From contig NZ_LVJH01000070.1 in the NCBI RefSeq assembly GCF_001637205.1, positions 434,001 to 498,000 of the forward strand: 64,000 bases of DNA, read 5' to 3'. The position numbers and the translations under genes are program-made. This document shows positions 58,668 through 64,000 of the stretch, piece after piece. The first letter of the stretch is position 1, and each line of letters opens with the position of its first letter. Under the pieces are notes generated by a model. That model was not told the origin of the DNA. It saw only the letters and a program-made list of their open reading frames with translations, and ran no database searches. The DNA comes from Paenibacillus glacialis (lineage in GTDB: Bacteria > Bacillota > Bacilli > Paenibacillales > Paenibacillaceae).

Positions 58668-59966
58668 TTACAACAGGGAATTAAGAACGAAGTTAGCTAT
58701 AAATAAAGCTGCAATTCCATAAAGGACTGGAGAAACTTCTTTCCCTCTATTCTGTGCTAGCTTCACAATGGGGTACGCAATGAAGCCAAAAGCCATTCCA
58801 TCTACAATACTATAAGTAAAAGGAATCATCACCATAATCAAGAACGCAGGAAAAGCTTCAGTAAGATCAGAGAAATCCATCTCTTGCACATTTTGTACCA
58901 TCAGCCCACCGATAATGATCAGAATCGGTGCGATTGCACTATCAGGAATCCATGTCAGTAGCGGAATAAAGAAAAATGTAGCGCAAAACAAAACAGCAGA
59001 TACTAAGGAAGTTAGTCCAGTACGCCCCCCAGCCGCAATTCCAGCATTAGATTCTGCAGCAGCGACCACAGGACTTGAACCAAATATACCCGCAAATATA
59101 TTCGTTACCGACAATGCTCGAAGACTTCCCTTGAAGTTCTCAGGACGACCGATCATAGCAGTCTGAGAAGCCACTAAACCAATATTCTCAAAAACAACAA
59201 TTAATAATAGAAGAAACACAGCAATCCAGAACACAATGTTCCCCATATTAGCCAACGATAAACCTGCAAATACCTCACCATAGGCTTGAAATGCATGACC
59301 GGACTCGGCTTTAGAAGCCGTTGGACCTGCACCCAGAAGATAAGCCAGTCCTGTTCCTGTTAGCATTGTGATAAGCATTCCACCCTGCACTCCCCGCACA
59401 AAAAGAACCAGCCCTAGGAGCAACGTGACACAGGATACGATGACGGTAGGGTCTGAGAAATGTCCAATAGCGACAAACGTCGTTTGATGGGCAATCACAA
59501 TCCCGCTTTTTTGCAAACCAATAAACGTCAGAAAAAGTCCAATTCCTACCGTAATACCATGTTGAAGATTTTTAGGAATAGCTTCACTAATGATTCGGTA
59601 AAGCGATGTGAATGCTACAATGGAGAACAAAACACCCGTTACCGTTACAACAGCAAGGGCTTCCTGCCAGCTAAGCTTCATGGAATGAACGAGCGTATAT
59701 GTGAAAAATGCGTTGATTCCCATACCCGGAACAACAACAATAGGTGACTTTCCACCAAATGCCATGAGCAGACAGCCCGTAATGGATGTTAGTAGTGTAC
59801 CTACCATTGCAGCTTTTAGCGGCATGCCTGCATCATGAAGAATCGTCGCGTTAACCATAACAATATAAACGACTGCAAAGTAGGATACCATTCCTGCAAT
59901 CATCTCTTTCTTCCAATCATCTTGAGGCGTAATACCTAGACTTCGGTGCCAATATCCTATTTTCAT
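58668..59966 (-). CDS. NCS2-family purine permease (PbuG/AdeP type)
   Basis: 432 aa with about 12 hydrophobic segments. Seen: WKKEMIAGMVSYFAVVYIVMVNATIL, VVPGMGINAFFTYTLV, GSSPVVAAAESNAGIAAGGRTGLTSLVSA, the AzgA-like xanthine/uracil permease signatures. Known: imports guanine, hypoxanthine or adenine by proton symport. No purine riboswitch is seen in the 120 bases upstream, which hold the terminator of tcdA. Confidence 0.9.
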   Translation of the reverse strand: MKIGYWHRSLGITPQDDWKKEMIAGMVSYFAVVYIVMVNATILHDAGMPLKAAMVGTLLTSITGCLLMAFGGKSPIVVVPGMGINAFFTYTLVHSMKLSWQEALAVVTVTGVLFSIVAFTSLYRIISEAIPKNLQHGITVGIGLFLTFIGLQKSGIVIAHQTTFVAIGHFSDPTVIVSCVTLLLGLVLFVRGVQGGMLITMLTGTGLAYLLGAGPTASKAESGHAFQAYGEVFAGLSLANMGNIVFWIAVFLLLLIVVFENIGLVASQTAMIGRPENFKGSLRALSVTNIFAGIFGSSPVVAAAESNAGIAAGGRTGLTSLVSAVLFCATFFFIPLLTWIPDSAIAPILIIIGGLMVQNVQEMDFSDLTEAFPAFLIMVMIPFTYSIVDGMAFGFIAYPIVKLAQNRGKEVSPVLYGIAALFIANFVLNSLL

Positions 59967-60027
59967 CTACTTATTCCCCTATCTCTGTTCACAATTTATT
60001 TCTACTATGTAGCATAACCTATAATCA

Positions 60028-60074
60028 CAAAAAAAAGGGCGTGGACACCGAAAATTCGGAAACCACACACCCCT
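60028..60074 (-). terminator. Rho-independent terminator after tcdA
   Basis: Leftward reading gives GGGTGTGTGG, an inner CCGAAAATTCGG hairpin, CCACGCCC and eight T. It lies just after the tcdA stop. Confidence 0.88.
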
Positions 60075-60088
60075 ATTTTAAAATTCAT

Positions 60089-60844
60089 TCATGTAGTAAT
60101 CCCTTTGTTAGCAAGTAACTCACGAACCGCAACACTAGCCATAATTAATCCTACTACTGGCGGTACAAAAGCATTGCTTGCAGGTGGTTGCTTGGCTTTA
60201 CGTCTATCTGGCGCATTCTCAGGCACAATCTTCTGCGTGATATCTTCACGGGGCTTCATCGGTGTCTCTGTGGAGAATACCACTTTCACGCCCTTCTTAA
60301 TACCCTCTTTGCGAAGCCTTGTACGAATGACCCTTGCGATCGGATCCATGGTTGTCTTCGATATATCCGCGACTTGAAACCGTGTTGGATCCATCTTGTT
60401 TGCAGCACCCATGCTAGAAATCATCGGAATCTTTCTTTTGAGAGATTCTTTAATAATATGGATTTTATAAATGATCGTATCTGATGCATCCAGTATATAA
60501 TCCAAGTCATATTTGAACAATTCCTCATACGTTTCATCCGTATAAAACATATTGAGCGCGATAGCTTCGCAGTCTGGATTAATTAGCTTCACCCGATCGA
60601 CCATCAATTCCGTCTTTTCCTGACCTACTGTCGTAGTCAAAGCATGGATCTGCCGATTAATGTTCGTGATATCCACGACATCTTTATCAATCAGAATGAT
60701 TCTTCCAACACCTGTACGAGCAAGGGCCTCCACCGCAATGGACCCCACTCCCCCGATACCCAAGACGGCTACCGTGCTATTCTTCATGATCTCAAGACCT
60801 TCTGATCCAATCGCGAGTTCTGTACGCGAAAATTGATGCAGCAT
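60089..60844 (-). CDS. tcdA: TcdA, tRNA t6A dehydratase (ThiF/E1-like)
   Basis: 251 aa. Seen: nucleotide-binding G29-I-G-G-V-G34-S, IDKDVVDITNINRQIHALTTTVGQ and DASDTIIYKI, the E1-like adenylation pattern. Known: makes the cyclic form of N6-threonylcarbamoyl adenosine in tRNA. AAGGAGG before the ATG; 15 bases after aspS, in one operon with aspS and hisS. Confidence 0.92.
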   Translation of the reverse strand: MLHQFSRTELAIGSEGLEIMKNSTVAVLGIGGVGSIAVEALARTGVGRIILIDKDVVDITNINRQIHALTTTVGQEKTELMVDRVKLINPDCEAIALNMFYTDETYEELFKYDLDYILDASDTIIYKIHIIKESLKRKIPMISSMGAANKMDPTRFQVADISKTTMDPIARVIRTRLRKEGIKKGVKVVFSTETPMKPREDITQKIVPENAPDRRKAKQPPASNAFVPPVVGLIMASVAVRELLANKGITT

Positions 60845-60859
60845 GTACAGAAACCTCCT

Positions 60860-62641
60860 TTAAGCTTTCTTTTCTTCACCTGGTTTTTTCGACAATTTAA
60901 TATGAAGCTGTTCAAGCTGCACATTTTCTACCGGTGAAGGAGCATCCATCAACAGATCTGTTGCGCTAGCTGTTTTCGGGAACGCAATGGTTTCACGAAG
61001 GTTCGTACGACCAGCCAGTAACATAATCAGTCGGTCCAATCCAAAGGCGATACCGCCATGAGGTGGAGTTCCATATTCAAAAGCATCCAGTAGGTATCCA
61101 AACTTATCGTAAGCATCTTCAGGTGACAAACCGAGAGCGTTGAACATTTTTTCCTGAATCTCGCGTTTAAAGATACGCATCGAACCGCCACCGACTTCAT
61201 AGCCATTTAATACGATATCATAAGCTTCAGCACGCATCTTCAAAGGATCTGTATCGAATAATTCCAAATCCTCATCCTTCGGACGTGTGAACGGGTGATG
61301 TTCTGCAATATAACGTTTCTGATCATCATCATAGCTAAGTAGTGGGAAGTCCAATACCCAGACAAATTTAAATTCTTTCTCGTTAATTAATCCTAATTGA
61401 CGACCAATTTTAAGACGTAACGCACCTAGAACATCAGCAACAATCTTACTATTGTCCGCAGAGAATAATAGAAGGTCGCCTTCTTCAGCTCCCGTACGTT
61501 CTTTGATTGCTTCAATCTCTTGTTCGGAGAGGAATTTAACGATCGGACCTTTAAATTCGCCATCTTTCACTTGAACCCAAGCTAGTCCCTTCGCGCCATA
61601 ACGACTTGCATAAGTTCCAAGTTCATCGATGTCTTTACGACTCCATGTTCCGCATCCCTTAGCGTTGAGACACTTCACTTCTCCGCCTTTTTCAATAACG
61701 GACGCAAATACCTTAGCTTCACTGTTCGCTACGATATCACTCAAACTTACAAGCTCTAATCCAAAACGAAGATCCGGTTTATCTGAACCATACTTGCTCA
61801 TAGCATCGGCATGACTAATGCGTTGGAATGGTGTTGGTAATTCCGCACCTACGGTTTCCTTGAATAGACGAACCATTAGTTGCTCCATCATATTTAGAAG
61901 GGTATCCCGATCTAAGAAAGCAGTCTCAATATCGACTTGCGTAAATTCGGGTTGACGGTCTGAACGAAGATCTTCATCACGGAAACAACGTGCGATTTGA
62001 TAATAACGTTCAAGTCCACCTACCATCAATAATTGTTTGTAAATTTGTGGCGATTGCGGTAGTGCAAAGAACTCACCAGCATGTACTCGACTTGGAACCA
62101 AGTAATCACGTGCACCTTCTGGAGAACTCTTGGTCAAGATTGGCGTCTCCACGTCGATGAAACCTTCTTCATCCAAGAAATCACGGAAAATTTTAGTTGC
62201 TTTTGAACGTAACATAAGCGTCTTCTGCATTTCAGGTCTGCGCAAATCTAAGTAGCGATATTTCAAGCGAAGTGATTCATCCACTTCAACACCATCTTCA
62301 ATAAAGAATGGAGGTGTCTTAGCTGCATTCAACACTTCAATTTCTGTAATACGAACTTCAATTTCTCCTGTTGGGAGATTTGCATTAACCGTTTCTTTAT
62401 CTCGTAGTACAACCTCACCTGTTACAGACAGTACATATTCACTACGAACTTTATCTGCAATAGCAAGCGCATCACCGGAGAAGCTTGGGTTAAATACGAT
62501 CTGTACGATCCCGCTACGATCGCGGAAATCTATAAACAAAACGCCTCCCAAATCACGACGAGTCTGCACCCAACCATTCAGAGTAACTGTCTCTCCGATA
62601 TGGCCTGTCGTAAGTTGTCCACATTGATGTGTTCTACTCAT
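60860..62641 (-). CDS. aspS: AspS, aspartyl-tRNA synthetase
   Basis: 593 aa, the usual bacterial length. Seen: N-terminal OB-fold anticodon domain, class II motif 1 (RSKATKIFRDFLDEEGFIDVETPIL), motif 2 (YYQIARCFRDEDLRSDRQPEFTQVD) and motif 3 (GGIAFGLDRLIMLL). Also the bacterial GAD insertion. Second gene of the hisS-aspS-tcdA operon, 42 bases after hisS. Confidence 0.95.
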   Translation of the reverse strand: MSRTHQCGQLTTGHIGETVTLNGWVQTRRDLGGVLFIDFRDRSGIVQIVFNPSFSGDALAIADKVRSEYVLSVTGEVVLRDKETVNANLPTGEIEVRITEIEVLNAAKTPPFFIEDGVEVDESLRLKYRYLDLRRPEMQKTLMLRSKATKIFRDFLDEEGFIDVETPILTKSSPEGARDYLVPSRVHAGEFFALPQSPQIYKQLLMVGGLERYYQIARCFRDEDLRSDRQPEFTQVDIETAFLDRDTLLNMMEQLMVRLFKETVGAELPTPFQRISHADAMSKYGSDKPDLRFGLELVSLSDIVANSEAKVFASVIEKGGEVKCLNAKGCGTWSRKDIDELGTYASRYGAKGLAWVQVKDGEFKGPIVKFLSEQEIEAIKERTGAEEGDLLLFSADNSKIVADVLGALRLKIGRQLGLINEKEFKFVWVLDFPLLSYDDDQKRYIAEHHPFTRPKDEDLELFDTDPLKMRAEAYDIVLNGYEVGGGSMRIFKREIQEKMFNALGLSPEDAYDKFGYLLDAFEYGTPPHGGIAFGLDRLIMLLAGRTNLRETIAFPKTASATDLLMDAPSPVENVQLEQLHIKLSKKPGEEKKA

Positions 62642-62683
62642 TCTTAATCATTCCCCTTTTCTATAGTTGGCCTAATAGGCATT

Positions 62684-63928
62684 TTATACAAGATTCAGAT
62701 GGATCTCATCCAGTTTCACAGTAAGCTGTTCACCAGTTTCCATCGATTTCAGAGCAATTTCACCACGCTGTAGCTCATCTTCTCCAAGAATAGCCGTATA
62801 ACGAGCCTTGAAACGATCTGAAGATTTCATCTGTGCTTTCATCTTCCGGCCCAAATAATCGCGTTCAGCTGAGAAGCCAAGTTGACGAAGCTTAAACAAT
62901 TGTTTCGTAATTTCTTTGTCTGCTTCCTCGCCTAAAGCAACGAAGTAAACATCCAAAGGTTTCAGTGCATTTAGTTCGATCTGTTGTTTCTCAAGAATAA
63001 GTATAATACGCTCTAAACCAATTCCTACACCAATACCTGGTTGGTCTGGTCCACCAATACCACTCACAAGACCGTTATAACGACCTCCACCACCTATGGT
63101 ATCAATAGCACCAATACCTTCTGCCTTGAATTCGAAAGCAGTATGCGTATAATAATCCAGTCCTCGAACGAGTCTTGGATTGACAACATAGTCAACTTCC
63201 ATAACATCCAAATGCTGCTTTACATTCTCAAAAAGAGTGCTGCATTCTTCATCTAAGCTTTCCAAAATAGATGGTGCATCATGAAATTTATCTTGATCCA
63301 CTTTACAATCCAGTACGCGCATAGGATTGCGATCTATCCGAGATTTACAATCTTTGCAAAGACTGTCCTTCATTGGTGTTAGATATGCAAGTAATTGCTC
63401 ACGGTATGCTGTACGAGTCTCAGGAGTACCTACAGAGTTAATTTCTACCTTCACACCCTGCATTCCTAACTCCTTACAAAATTGATAACCAAGTGAAATC
63501 ACTTCCGCATCAATTGCCGGATCAACTGCGCCGAAAGCTTCTACACCGAACTGATGAAATTGACGATACCGCCCTGCTTGAGGACGCTCATACCGAAACA
63601 TAGGTCCGATATAATATAGCTTGCTAACGTCAGGCTCGCCGTATAACTTATTCTCCACGTACGCTCTGACTACGCCTGCTGTTCCTTCAGGACGTAACGT
63701 CATGCTACGGTCACCTTTATCATTGAACGTATACATTTCCTTCTCAACGATATCGGTTGTATCCCCAACACCACGTACAAATAAATCTGTCTGTTCAAAT
63801 AGTGGCGTACGTATCTCACGATAATTAAAGCGTCTGCATAAATCTCTTGCTTTTTGCTCAACATATTGCCATTTTTCTACCATACCCGGCAATAAATCTT
63901 GCGTTCCTGTAGGTTTTTGAAAGGCCAT
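62684..63928 (-). CDS. hisS: HisS, histidyl-tRNA synthetase
   Basis: 414 aa. Seen: QKPTGTQDLLPGMVEKW, motif 2 FRYERPQAGRYRQFHQFGVEAFG, the HisA motif VRGLDYYTHTAFEF and a C-terminal anticodon domain. AAAGGAGGTAG before the ATG. First gene of the operon; its leader carries a probable T-box end. Confidence 0.95.
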   Translation of the reverse strand: MAFQKPTGTQDLLPGMVEKWQYVEQKARDLCRRFNYREIRTPLFEQTDLFVRGVGDTTDIVEKEMYTFNDKGDRSMTLRPEGTAGVVRAYVENKLYGEPDVSKLYYIGPMFRYERPQAGRYRQFHQFGVEAFGAVDPAIDAEVISLGYQFCKELGMQGVKVEINSVGTPETRTAYREQLLAYLTPMKDSLCKDCKSRIDRNPMRVLDCKVDQDKFHDAPSILESLDEECSTLFENVKQHLDVMEVDYVVNPRLVRGLDYYTHTAFEFKAEGIGAIDTIGGGGRYNGLVSGIGGPDQPGIGVGIGLERIILILEKQQIELNALKPLDVYFVALGEEADKEITKQLFKLRQLGFSAERDYLGRKMKAQMKSSDRFKARYTAILGEDELQRGEIALKSMETGEQLTVKLDEIHLNLV

Positions 63929-63965
63929 TACAACTACCTCCTTTTACAAATTTAAACATTTTTAA

Positions 63966-64000
63966 AAACAGAAAAATCCCCCGCCCTGTTCAAAAAGAAC
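63966..64000 (-). promoter_or_regulatory. probable 3' half of a T-box terminator upstream of hisS
   Basis: On the leftward strand the edge reads GAACAGGGCGGGGG followed by ATTTTTCTGTTTTT, as expected for the right arm and T tract of a terminator. The left arm is beyond the window. Known: hisS-aspS operons in Bacillales often have a T-box that controls this hairpin by uncharged tRNA. Only the end is visible, so this is inferred. Confidence 0.5.

Noticed and set aside
59967..60027. purine riboswitch upstream of the NCS2 permease
   Set aside because: Only about 60 bases lie between the start and the tcdA terminator, and no aptamer-like pairing was seen.
1..64000. CRISPR arrays, rRNA or tRNA genes and insertion sequences
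   Set aside because: No regularly spaced repeat array, tRNA-like cloverleaf, rRNA sequence or transposase was recognised.

Overview
The window is about 50 kb of a temperate, PBSX-like contractile-tailed prophage (roughly 2.3-52.2 kb, left limit not certain) followed by about 12 kb of host chromosome. The host is a low-to-mid GC member of the Bacillota, most probably Paenibacillus or a close relative. The reasons are the Bacillales gene set hisS-aspS-tcdA-rarA-cymR-mnmA, strong AGGAGG ribosome sites and frequent GTG/TTG starts. The genus is inferred, not shown.

Left edge (1-2283): an AT-rich stretch without a clear gene, then a two-gene rightward unit (HipA-like kinase and DUF3037 protein) closed by a terminator. 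Late region (2314-24726, all leftward). Read in the direction of transcription from 24.7 kb down it holds small and large terminase, portal, minor head protein, XkdF-like protein, major capsid, head-tail connectors, tail terminator, sheath (XkdK), tube (XkdM), tail assembly chaperone with a -1 ribosomal frameshift, tape measure, XkdP/Q/R/S/T/U baseplate proteins, tail fibre, holin and M23 endolysin. This is the order of B. subtilis PBSX.

Accessory island (24750-32664): AT-rich cargo genes, several followed by their own terminator, lie between the small terminase and the ArpU-type late regulator. They are a PIN-domain (DUF4935-like) protein, a HEPN-like helical protein, an alpha/beta-hydrolase-like protein, a one-pass membrane protein and an unrecognised 380-aa protein. 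A ParB-domain DNA methyltransferase sits among them. A strong 10-bp perfect stem around a CCACGCGTGG palindrome (26297-26344) is a candidate packaging or structured element.

Early region (32872-48264, mostly leftward): ArpU, a RuvC-like resolvase, DnaB-type helicase, helicase loader, winged-helix initiator with four internal iterons (likely the phage origin), MBL-fold protein, RecT, a zinc-hook SbcC-like ATPase, AbrB, many small proteins and three Cro/XRE regulators. Lysogeny region (48274-52217): four 15-bp operators interleave with divergent promoters. Rightward come an ImmR-type repressor, a lipoprotein, a coiled-coil protein, an ImmA-type metalloprotease and the integrase.

Host region (52311-64000): cymR, mnmA, rarA, a CD3324-like HTH protein, helD, an NCS2 purine permease, tcdA, aspS and hisS. 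The last bases look like the 3' half of a T-box terminator upstream of hisS. The prophage lies between the 3' end of cymR and chromosomal DNA beyond the left edge; no att repeat was found by eye.
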